From Tritrichomonas musculus (taxonomy: Eukaryota > Parabasalia > Tritrichomonadida > Tritrichomonadidae): DNA of 64,000 nucleotides. The stretch covers positions 868,001 to 932,000 of the forward strand of contig JAPFFF010000016.1 in assembly GCA_039105265.1 (NCBI GenBank), in the 5' to 3' direction. Under the pieces are notes generated by a model. The model was given only the letters and a program-made list of their open reading frames with translations. It ran no database searches and was not told where the DNA came from. Of this stretch, positions 10,735 to 19,339 are shown in pieces. The translations under genes were made by a program, and so were the position numbers. Every line of letters begins with the position of its first letter. Position 1 is the stretch's first letter.

Positions 10735-12208
10735 ATTGTATTCTGTAACTGATTGTTCAGGATTCAGTGGTTCACTTGTAATTCTAGATTCAGTTTTAAT
10801 TATCGAAAGTTATGCCTTTTATGGATCTCTTATCATAGGCAATTCCGTTCAAACGATATATCAATATTAATTTTGTCGCTGCAATCAATTTGAAGGAACA
10901 TTAACTATTGGATCAAATGTTACAATCATTCAAAATACAGTATTTCAAGATTTTTCCAAGTTTTCTGGATCATTAATAATTCCAGAAAACGTTGAAAACA
11001 TCGGATCATCAGCATTTGCAGGATGTTCTTCTTTTAGTTGTTCTTTAATTATTCCAAAAAATATAGTTGAAATAGGAGGTAATGCTGTTTTTATGGCTTA
11101 TATGAACCAGAATGCCCTTATTGTTATTAAAGTTAAAGATTATTATATGAATGAAACTTTTTGTTCATATTCAATAGAATATGAATGCGATAATGGATTC
11201 TATCTCAATGAATCGAATATTTGCGAAAAATGCGATGAATTGTGCAAAACAATTTTTCGAATCTTCAGATAATGAATGTATATAAAATGCGTAATTGATC
11301 ATTGTGTTGATTACATATATAACGAAACTTGTAAATGTATTCAATTCGATGACAATTATTTTCTCTCAAATGATAACACTTGTCAACGATGTTTTGGTTC
11401 ATGCTTATCATGTTCATCATAAAAAATACCATCACTTAAAAATGAAAGTACAAAATGTGATGAAGGATATTATATGTATAATGAATCTTCAACAAACATA
11501 GTTTGTCAGCCTTGCCTGATAGATAATTGTATTGAATGTGATGATAACAATGAAAATAATCCTTGTTTAAAATGATCTCCTGGATATTTCGTTCAAGAAG
11601 GAGTATGTATTCAATGTTCATCAGCTTGTTCCAATAGCTGTATTGGACCATATTCATCTGATTGTTTAGGATCATATAATGATAAATGTGCTAGTGATTA
11701 CTATTTAACATCTGATGAATTTTGTTCTATTTGTTCGCATAATTGTTCCAATTGCTCTTTTTCATTTGATAATTGCACAACATGTGAAGAAGGTTATTAT
11801 CTTAATTCAAGTAATTGTTATCCTTGTCCTGAAAATTGTAAATATTGCTCATCTTTTAATACATGCATAGAGTGTTTTGAATATTATCATTTGGATTCTA
11901 ACGAATGTAAACCAAATTAACCAAATTGTGAATTTTTGAATGAAGAAATCTGTATAAAGTGTAGAGAAGGTTATCTTCTTGAAAATGGAAAATGTTCAAG
12001 AAAATGCAGCGAGAATTGTGCTTCATGTATTGATTTTATTGGTAACTGTATAAAATGCTTACCACATAATTATCTTTATGAATCAAAATATTATGAATGC
12101 GATTCTAAGTGTATTAATTGAACTAAAAATCGGACTTTCACAAATTGTGCAAATCATTATTATCCAAGTGAATTTTATAATGATTATGTTGTTTGTTCAG
12201 CGTGTTAA
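10735..12208 (+). pseudogene. Decayed BspA-like / cysteine-rich surface protein gene
   Basis: Translated pieces show three to four BspA-type repeats (SLIIPENVENIGSSAFAGC) followed by many short cysteine-rich modules of furin/EGF-like spacing: CDNGFYL, CDEGYYMYN, CTTCEEGYYLNSSNC, CIKCREGYLLENGKC. This matches the layout of secreted or surface proteins with TpLRRs and Cys-rich repeats in trichomonads and Giardia. No single frame is open for long: stops interrupt it (for example near 11574, 11918 and 12119) and the frame changes around 11250-11300. No start codon or C-terminal membrane anchor was found. It lies 140 bp after the ankyrin-TpLRR gene, on the same strand, and reads as an old pseudogene. 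Confidence 0.75.
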
Positions 12209-12695
12209 TTATTTTTATTTAACATGTTTTCTTATTCTTTGAGAATGTCAAAAAAATTTGCGGTTACTAAACGTACTGGATTTGTACCTTAATAAAAAAA
12301 GTTATACTGAAAAGGTTTATTTTACAAAATTTATTGTTTAAATTTAACATTAACAAAAATATTTTCTTAAAACAAAAATATTTTCTTAAAAAAAAAAAAA
12401 AATAACAAAAATATTTTCTTATATATATATACAATTGTGATTGAGAAATTCGTTTTTTTTTCTGAAAAATGAGTAAGATTTTTTAAGATTCTCTGAAAAA
12501 GTTAATTTTCCATCCTTTCGTATTTTTTCTCATTTACTCTATTATTAAAAAAATTTTAAATTGAAAAAGAAAAAATTAATCTTAATATCTGCTATGTATC
12601 TTAAATATTTGTTATAATATGTTTTTCAAAAAAGAAAATTTAAAGATAAAAGCATATTTATTTTTGAATTGCAAAATTTTGAATAAACAAGCAAA
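12209..12695. other. AT-rich spacer with a small direct repeat
   Basis: No gene seen. A 17-bp motif, ACAAAAATATTTTCTTA, appears three times between 12353 and 12421, separated by A-runs, and is followed by a short TA microsatellite. Confidence 0.6.
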
Positions 12696-13877
12696 ATGAT
12701 ATTTGAAATTCTTATTTTTATATATATATTATTGTATCAACATTTCATCTGTAAACTGAGAATCCAAGATGATGATTTAAATCAGGTGATTCTTTCAAAA
12801 AATTCTCTTGGTGATAATCAATATAATTTTAACACAAGTTTTGTATATTTCGATTTAATCGATGAATATAATTTTGATCGAGGATGGGCCAATAAATTTC
12901 AAGTCAAAGACAGCCTCAATAAAAATACCAAAAAATGTCCAAGATGCGAGTTTCAGCCGACTCTCAAGCAGCCATTCTTAAACTTCAAGAAAAGAAAAAA
13001 AGCAGATTTAGTGATGACAATCTATACAAAATCCTTATATGGAATGATTGTTCTTGCTCGTAGTCTTCGAACGACGGGAAGTCAAGCCTCAATTGTTTAT
13101 TTTGTTGATTCAGCAATTTACGGTAAAATAGCGAACAAATCGAAGACATTAAAATTATATCAGATATGTGGAATTACTCTCATAAACTACGGAGAATCGC
13201 CACAGCCGTACAATTGTATTGTAAACTATCGTTTTATCTTTTTTTGTGAGTTCATGAAGCGACATTATCGAAGTTACAACAAAGTAATAATTACAGACGG
13301 TTATGACACTGTTTTTCAATCAGATCCATTTTTGAATGATTGGAATCCGGAGGTCATTTATTTGACCATTGAAAATAACCGAAATTCTGTCACAAGAGGC
13401 TGGTACGATAGACTCTTTCCAAATGAATATTTGGGAGATGTCCTAATTTCGCCTATAATCAATAACGGAGTCATTGCTGGATACTCAGCGAACTTGTATC
13501 GCTACCTCGACTTCTACACAAGAAGTTACAAGTGGAAAAAATGGAGGGACACGTTGGACCAGGCTTTGGTCAATTTCTTGTTTTACAAAGGGAAGTTTAA
13601 AGAGGCCGGAATTAAAGTTCAGGGAATCAGAGCTGGCGAGGGCTTCTTGGCTTCTATTTATAATTGCCATGGAACTGGCAGTAACCAAAAACTGGGAATG
13701 TTTGATCCGAAATCGAAGAAAATTTTCCCTTCTTTGATTCACAAGTTTTCTGAGCCACGACTGTTCGCAAAGAACGTTTATGCGCAGTGTCCAAGACTGA
13801 AATGGCAAAGAGACGAGACAGAATATATTAGAGGTGTGTCATATCAAGATATGGTCATCATTGACAAATATTTATAA
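12696..13877 (+). CDS. Secretory-pathway glycosyltransferase-like protein (393 aa)
   Basis: The N-terminus has a hydrophobic segment (MIFEILIFIYILLYQHFIC) that fits a signal anchor, so the catalytic part should face the ER/Golgi lumen. The body has features of GT-A fold nucleotide-sugar transferases: an opening strand (ADLVMTIYTKSLYGMIVLA), a DxD-like motif DGYDTVFQSDPF near residue 201, then NNGVIAGYS and DQALVNFLFYKG, and a late region with HKFSEP. This order resembles hypothetical glycosyltransferases of protists and plants and galactosyltransferase/MNN10-type proteins. Donor and acceptor cannot be told. The gene is intact, and its second half is noticeably richer in G+C than the flanks. 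Confidence 0.75.
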   Translation: MIFEILIFIYILLYQHFICKLRIQDDDLNQVILSKNSLGDNQYNFNTSFVYFDLIDEYNFDRGWANKFQVKDSLNKNTKKCPRCEFQPTLKQPFLNFKKRKKADLVMTIYTKSLYGMIVLARSLRTTGSQASIVYFVDSAIYGKIANKSKTLKLYQICGITLINYGESPQPYNCIVNYRFIFFCEFMKRHYRSYNKVIITDGYDTVFQSDPFLNDWNPEVIYLTIENNRNSVTRGWYDRLFPNEYLGDVLISPIINNGVIAGYSANLYRYLDFYTRSYKWKKWRDTLDQALVNFLFYKGKFKEAGIKVQGIRAGEGFLASIYNCHGTGSNQKLGMFDPKSKKIFPSLIHKFSEPRLFAKNVYAQCPRLKWQRDETEYIRGVSYQDMVIIDKYL

Positions 13878-14382
13878 GTTGTATAAATACCATATTATAT
13901 GTTTTTTTTGTGAGGCTATTTGGCCTGTATTATATTCTTGAAAAATTATTAATGTTATTTCAAATTTATTAATATGTGTTATGCAAAAATGAATCTATTC
14001 CAAAATGATAGATTTTTCTGAATGCCCTACGAAAAGTGATACATTATATCTGATTTGATAATTTTGTAAAAAATCAATATTTTTAGGTTATAAAGTTTTT
14101 TTCAGATCTTTACATCCAGTTGAGTGATCATGGTTCATCCTCTCTCCAGGCTCATTAAGTGGAATGAAATCTCCATAATAAATAAATAAAAGTAATTAAT
14201 TCAGATTTTAAATATTTTGAATACATACAAATTTATCTGACTAACTTCTGCACTCTTAAAAAGCAAATTTAATCAGTTGACTATTTTAAATAAATATATT
14301 TTCTTGATAATGCTTTATTGGCACATTATTTGATATATATATGCTTGAATACATACAATATCTAAATAAATTTTTAATATAT
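13878..14382. other. AT-rich intergenic, no gene seen
   Basis: Spacer between the glycosyltransferase-like gene and the malate dehydrogenase remnant. The codons just before the remnant (MLEYIQYLNKF...) do not look like the dehydrogenase, so homology starts abruptly near 14383. Confidence 0.55.
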
Positions 14383-14667
14383 TTTGCTGCTTCAGATTCA
14401 ATTGCATCAATTAATCAAATGCACGATTGGGTCTTCGGTACAGCTAATGGTGAATGGGCTTCAATGGGTATCGCTGTTCCTGATAATGAACGTTATGGAA
14501 TCAAGAAAGGTATCATCTATTCATTCCCTTGCACAATTGTCAAAAAAGGCAGATGCCATGTTGTTGAGAATTTGGAACTAAACAAATAGGTCAAGGATAG
14601 ATTAAAGATCACTGAAAACGATTTAATCGATGAAAGCAACCAAGCATTATCAGCGCTTGCAAACTAA
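14383..14667 (+). pseudogene. C-terminal remnant of cytosolic malate dehydrogenase (or its LDH derivative)
   Basis: The frame reads FAASDSIASINQMHDWVFGT, then GEWASMGIAVP and YGIKKGIIYSFPC. This is the conserved C-terminal part of cytosolic-type malate dehydrogenase. In trichomonads a lactate dehydrogenase is known to have evolved from this enzyme, so either source is possible. A TAG at 14587-14589 interrupts the frame, after which the same frame continues VKDRLKITENDLIDES to a TAA at 14665-14667, the natural C-terminus. About 94 of the usual ~330 residues remain, and the N-terminal NAD-binding half is missing. The fragment is G+C-richer than its surroundings. It is a 5'-truncated copy with one nonsense change; a functional copy must lie elsewhere. 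Confidence 0.88.
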
Positions 14668-14746
14668 AAACTTTAGTTTTTTTAAAAAATTAAATTTTAT
14701 AAACTTCTAGAATTTTTATTTAATTAAAACAAAATTATCTTTTTTT

Positions 14747-17179
14747 TTATGGCTCATCATTCGAAACTTTCAGCTTCTTTTTGAAAGATGCTTTTTTAAC
14801 TTTTTCTGAAGTTCCTTCTTCTTTTTTATCAGAAGCAACATTCTCCATGTTTTCATTCTCAGACATTTGGACAATTTCCATGAAAACTCTTTCAAGTGAT
14901 GATGATGAGCATGTGTAATAAGTAATTCCACTATCAGAGTCTTTACCACTTTGCATTTTCTGAAACAATTCAGCCAATGTAATTGAGTCAGCAGGAACAG
15001 AATAAATCCTTGATTTAGGCCTTTTCATTGACAAGGTAGCATTAGGAAGTTGTTCAGAAAAGAAAGTATCACATTTCTTTTCTATTTCTTCGGAATCATC
15101 CTTCAGCATCACGTCAATTTTGTATTCAGTACCGAATTTCTTGGTCAAATACTGAGGCGTTCCGACAGTGAACACGTTACCTTTAACCATAATAGAAATG
15201 TTGTCACACAGCTCTTCAGCCTCGCTTAATAAGTGAGTGCACAACATGAAAGTTTTCTTGCTTTTGTTTGCTAGAATCATCTCGTGAACACACTTGCAAG
15301 CAACTGGATCAAGCGATGCCGTTGGCTCATCAAGAAGAACAATTTTTGAAGGACCAAAGAAAGTCAGTGCAATTGCAAGCTTCCGAACATCACCAGCACT
15401 CAAATCACGAATTGGCTTATCAGCAAGATTAATCAAGTCCATTCCGTTCATCAAGTAATCAGTTGTTACATCGAGATCATCTTGGTCCATTTCGTACAAA
15501 CGACCGAATAACTTGAAATGCTCACGCGAAGTCATCTCAAAGCAAAGATGGTTGTTGAATTGTGGGCAGATTGAAAGAATGGTTGTGTCTTTAATGTTTT
15601 CTATTGGCGTTTTGAATATTTCAATGGAACCGTCAGATACTGGAAGTGATCCAGTGATCATTCGAATAAGTGTCGTCTTTCCAGCTCCGTTTGCTCCCAA
15701 AAAACCGAAAATTGAGCCCTTATCAACACCCAAAGTTACACAATTAACCGCAGCTATCGGCTCACCGGCAGTATTAATGAACAAACGAGACACATTCTCA
15801 ACTCTCACGGCGAAATCATGCGAATTATGAACTTTTTGTTCCATCTCAAGCGTTTCTTCAGAACTTTGATGTTTTGCTTTCAATTTTGAAAGAAAGTCAG
15901 TGTTGTTCTTGTAATTCTTCTTGGCAAGACTTCTTTGAATCTTGTTACGGAAGAGTTCAATCAGAATCAGAATGAATGTATAAATTACAATGTCAACAAA
16001 TTGCATCAAAAAGAATGGAAATGTTGATTCTAATTTCCAATAATATGACAATGAATGCTTCCTTGATCCTCCGTTGATTAGAATTGCACCAAGTGCCTGC
16101 ATGAGTGATATATGAGGAATCAACGAGTAGAACCAGTTAAGTCCAACAGAGTCACTGTTAACAATGACTGTTATCAGCATCGGAAGCAGAATCAAAACAA
16201 CCATAATTAAAAATGTTTGTCTAGATGCTGAATTCGAATCTTTAAAAAAGAATGAAAAATCATAAAGAAAAACAATGAATGAAGGTCCTGTAAATACCAT
16301 CAAATACCAAGTTGTCAGAATGTTGTCTAAGATTGATTGCACTTGACCTATGCAATAAATTGCCCACACAAGTGTACACAATATAATCCATACAATTATG
16401 TCAATCGTGAATGTTGCAAGCCAATATGGAGTGATCTTTAAATTACATTGTATCATGTATTGCCGTGATTCACCTCGAATGTCTGCAACTGGCTGAGTAA
16501 TGACAAGCGAGATAATGGTCATCAAGCTGCATATAATTAGCATCGGCCCAAGAAGGCTGAATAAAAGTTGGGCCGTTTTTAATCGAATTTTCATAAAGCT
16601 TATTGAAAAAGTGGAATCAGTGCCAAATTCAAGATTCCATAAAACATTACCAAATAAAATATGTGCATTTGATTGAATGGATTCTGAATTCTCTAGTTCT
16701 TCGTTGGTCGTTTTGTTGATTAGTAATGTAATTGAATAGGGAAGTGTCGTAGAATTGATAAAATCAATACCAAATGGAACTTCAATGCTATAATTACCTT
16801 CGGTTTGCCTTTTGTATAAAATCTCATTTAAAGTATCTATATTATCATAATATTCAAAACTAGCTGTTTTGCCCGTTTCGGCTTTGAATTTCGAATCAAT
16901 TCGTGAAATAACTTTCTGAGGAAAATCTTGTTTATAATCTCCAGATATAACAAAATCATCTTTAAATTGACGATATGAATCAAACGTAATTGGTTTATAC
17001 TTTGGTTTCATTAATTCAATCATCAAGTATTGAACTCCAATTCCTAATACTGAAAAGAGAGCAAGTCCTAATAATGTCATCAATAAAGACTTAACACTCC
17101 TTTTATACATAATAACTCTACGGTAAATCATCGCTATATAGTGATTTAATGGACAAAATTTTAAACAGCTCTTTGCCAT
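14747..17179 (-). CDS. ABC transporter, ABCA subfamily, half-size (810 aa)
   Basis: One membrane domain followed by one ATPase domain. A first membrane helix (~residues 28-50) is followed by a ~150-residue non-cytosolic loop and then five or more helices between ~200 and 400. The ATPase domain has Walker A GANGAGKTTLIRM (~492), an LSAGDVRKLAIAL signature (~590; the usual second Gly of LSGG is Ala, the next residue Gly-Asp), Walker B KIVLLDEPTASLDP (~611) and switch His in CTHLLSEAEELCD (~644). This organisation is typical of ABCA-type lipid-exporter half transporters of protists. The C-terminus is charged (KKASFKKKLK). The ATG is preceded by TCAAT rather than a consensus initiator, and the stop reads TAAA. 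The gene is intact. Confidence 0.95.
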   Translation of the reverse strand: MAKSCLKFCPLNHYIAMIYRRVIMYKRSVKSLLMTLLGLALFSVLGIGVQYLMIELMKPKYKPITFDSYRQFKDDFVISGDYKQDFPQKVISRIDSKFKAETGKTASFEYYDNIDTLNEILYKRQTEGNYSIEVPFGIDFINSTTLPYSITLLINKTTNEELENSESIQSNAHILFGNVLWNLEFGTDSTFSISFMKIRLKTAQLLFSLLGPMLIICSLMTIISLVITQPVADIRGESRQYMIQCNLKITPYWLATFTIDIIVWIILCTLVWAIYCIGQVQSILDNILTTWYLMVFTGPSFIVFLYDFSFFFKDSNSASRQTFLIMVVLILLPMLITVIVNSDSVGLNWFYSLIPHISLMQALGAILINGGSRKHSLSYYWKLESTFPFFLMQFVDIVIYTFILILIELFRNKIQRSLAKKNYKNNTDFLSKLKAKHQSSEETLEMEQKVHNSHDFAVRVENVSRLFINTAGEPIAAVNCVTLGVDKGSIFGFLGANGAGKTTLIRMITGSLPVSDGSIEIFKTPIENIKDTTILSICPQFNNHLCFEMTSREHFKLFGRLYEMDQDDLDVTTDYLMNGMDLINLADKPIRDLSAGDVRKLAIALTFFGPSKIVLLDEPTASLDPVACKCVHEMILANKSKKTFMLCTHLLSEAEELCDNISIMVKGNVFTVGTPQYLTKKFGTEYKIDVMLKDDSEEIEKKCDTFFSEQLPNATLSMKRPKSRIYSVPADSITLAELFQKMQSGKDSDSGITYYTCSSSSLERVFMEIVQMSENENMENVASDKKEEGTSEKVKKASFKKKLKVSNDEP

Positions 17180-18120
17180 ATTGATCTAATGCTAAAAAAT
17201 TTTGGATTTTCGTTCAAAACAGATCATTTCAATTTTTCTATGAATTGAAAAGATTGCTCAAAAATTGAATAAGTACGTTATAAATTCCAGTCAATTTTTA
17301 CCATCATTAATAAACACACAAAAATTTAAGAGATATAACCCGATAAATAAAAAGCAAAAGCAAGTTTTTGCCTATTTTAAAAAATAAATATTATGTTCAA
17401 TCAAATATTGCCTATTTGATTTTTTTAGTATCTAAATAATTTATGTATTCAATAAGAAAAGATTGTTCTAAAATCACGCATAAATAAATAACTTTACTCA
17501 TTTCTAAAAAATACCTAAACGCGGTTGATGGTAAGTATAATGAACAATAATATTTCATATTATTTTTTTTTGTTAATTGATGATAAATACCCAAAAAAAT
17601 TATTTTAATATCAGCATACGGATTATATTACATATTTTATTTGATAGTTCTAAATAAAAATACTAAAATAAATATCCAATTATCAATCATATAAATATAA
17701 ATCTGGCAATTATATATATATATAACAATAACCAATAAAATTATATTGTCGTAAAATATTATAAGAATATTATGATTTGTTATTTGCAATGATTGTTTAA
17801 ACAATCATTAGTGATTAGGGTTAATTAAAGAGAAAAAGTCAAAAGCATATTATTCATTATTAAAACTTTCTAATAGTTTTGGTGATGACAATACAAAAAA
17901 AAAAATTATGGTCTTTGAAATTATCCCATAATTTTTTATGATGGTTAAAATTGAATGGTTTATAAATAAATTGAATACTTTTTCTTTAATTACATTAATA
18001 CCTTTAGATTGAATTAATTTTTATTATTAAAAAATTATTCAATATTTCTATAGAAACTTCACCGAACTTTAATTTTACTATAGGTCCAACGACATAATCA
18101 CATCATACTTGATTATCATA
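17180..18120. other. AT-rich intergenic, no gene seen
   Basis: Region between divergent genes: the ABC transporter (minus) and the epimerase-like pseudogene (plus). It holds a TA microsatellite near 17717 and short A/T runs. The 60-codon open stretch at 17412-17594 has no support. Confidence 0.55.
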
Positions 18121-18127
18121 TCATTTT
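18121..18127 (+). promoter_or_regulatory. Initiator (Inr)-like motif
   Basis: TCATTTT sits 14 bases before the ATG of the epimerase-like pseudogene. It fits the trichomonad initiator TCA(+1)Py(T/A), which is usually close to the start codon, so transcription may still start here although the gene is broken. Confidence 0.55.
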
Positions 18128-18136
18128 TTACTAAAA

Positions 18137-18921
18137 ATGTCTAAGCCATTATACTTGCTTACAGGTGCTGCTGGTTTCCTTGGAAATCATATTTGTTCTC
18201 AACTTATCAAACGTGGTGACAGAGTTAGAGCATTTGTATTAAAAGGCGATCCAGCAATTAAATTCATTCCTAAAGAAGTCGAAATTTTTGAAGGAAATTT
18301 GTGCAATGCAAAAGATTGTGAAGGATTCTTTAAGGTTGAAAAAGAAAACCAAACAATTTGCATTCATTGTGCAAGCATGGTTTCAGTAGATCCAGATTTC
18401 AATCAAAAATTAATAGATGTAAATGTTGGAGGAACAGAAAATATGTTAAAAGCTGCAAAGAAACATCCAGAATGCATCTAATTTGTTTATATTTCAAGCA
18501 CAGGTGCCATTCCAGAATTGCCAAAAGGCCAAAAGATCAAAGAAATCAAACAATATATTCCATATGATGAGAGCAAAGTTGTTGGTTGGTATAGTCGTTC
18601 AAAAGCAATGGCAACACAAAAAGTGTTAGATGCAGCAAAAGAAGGATTAAATGCATGCATTGTAGCGCCAACAGGAATTATGGGACCAGTTGATTATGCA
18701 CTTGGTGAAATCACAAGGACAGTTATTCGCATTATTAAAGGAGAAATGAAAGTTGGTATTGATGGAAGTGTCAATTTATGCGATGTAAGAGATTTAGCTC
18801 AAGGAGCCATACTTGCATGTGATAAAGGAAAGAAAGTTTTTGCTAATTTCCTTATATAAATGGAGAAGTTCCATTGGTGACTGGCATGTTCTTTACACAT
18901 GACCAAATTAAAGTACCTTAA
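18137..18921 (+). pseudogene. Broken NAD(P)-dependent epimerase / dihydroflavonol reductase-like gene
   Basis: The start MSKPLYLLTGAAGFLGNHIC has the Rossmann glycine motif TGAAGFLG of extended short-chain dehydrogenases. Later come CIHCASMVS, NVGGTENML, YISSTGAIPE, an active-site-like YSRSKA (YxxxK) and CDVRDLAQGAI, which together match NAD-dependent epimerases and dihydroflavonol-4-reductase-like enzymes. A TAA at 18479-18481 interrupts the frame after HPECI, where the homologous sequence continues FVYISSTG in the same frame. A second break occurs near 18857, with a short continuation in another frame (NGEVPLVTGMFFTHDQ) that stops at 18919-18921. The C-terminal ~80 residues expected of the family are missing. 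The promoter and N-terminus look fresh, so the decay may be recent. Confidence 0.85.
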
Positions 18922-18993
18922 ATGGAATCTCCACAAATACCTAAATTATGAAATGGACCAGATTTCAAGATTCATTTGAGTCAATCTAATTTA

Positions 18994-19104
18994 CTAGGCT
19001 TTAAATGGTCAATGACCACTTTTTGGAAACTGGTCATTTGGAGCTATAAAATGTTTTAATACTGGTCATTTCCAAACTAAAATGACCACCATTTTAAAGC
19101 CTAG
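18994..19104. mobile_element. 111-bp palindromic MITE-like element
   Basis: The ends are inverted repeats: CTAGGCTTTAAATGGTCA at the left and the near-complement ending TTTTAAAGCCTAG at the right. An inner pair (TTTGGAAA ... TTTCCAAA) and repeats of CTGGTCATTT continue the symmetry, so the whole sequence can fold on itself. TA dinucleotides just inside CTAG at both ends would fit the target preference of Tc1/mariner elements, which are abundant in trichomonads. It sits just after the broken epimerase gene. There is no coding capacity. Confidence 0.55.
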
Positions 19105-19174
19105 CTTATTATTAATAATTCAAGAAATTTCTATCTGGAGCATAAATATCTATTCTCGAGATGTTTTAAAAATG

Positions 19175-19205
<31 letters not shown>
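19175..19205. repeat. Poly(T) tract
   Basis: A T-run of roughly 30 bases, followed 20 bp later by a second AAAAATGC-T(8) copy of its left flank. It looks like a small local duplication in the upstream region of the kinase-Sel1 gene. Confidence 0.8.
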
Positions 19206-19207
<2 letters not shown>

Positions 19208-19339
19208 TGGTGATTCTTTTTTAAAAATGCTTTTTTTTGGTATGATTTATTTATATCTCTATTTAATTGGTACTTTTTTGAGAGAATGCCAACTTTTATA
19301 AAAATATGGCCAAATATATTCTCAATTTAATACAAGAAA

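Noticed and set aside
13485-13808. Minus-strand gene opposite the glycosyltransferase
   Set aside because: A shadow in the G+C-richer half of the sense gene without start context.
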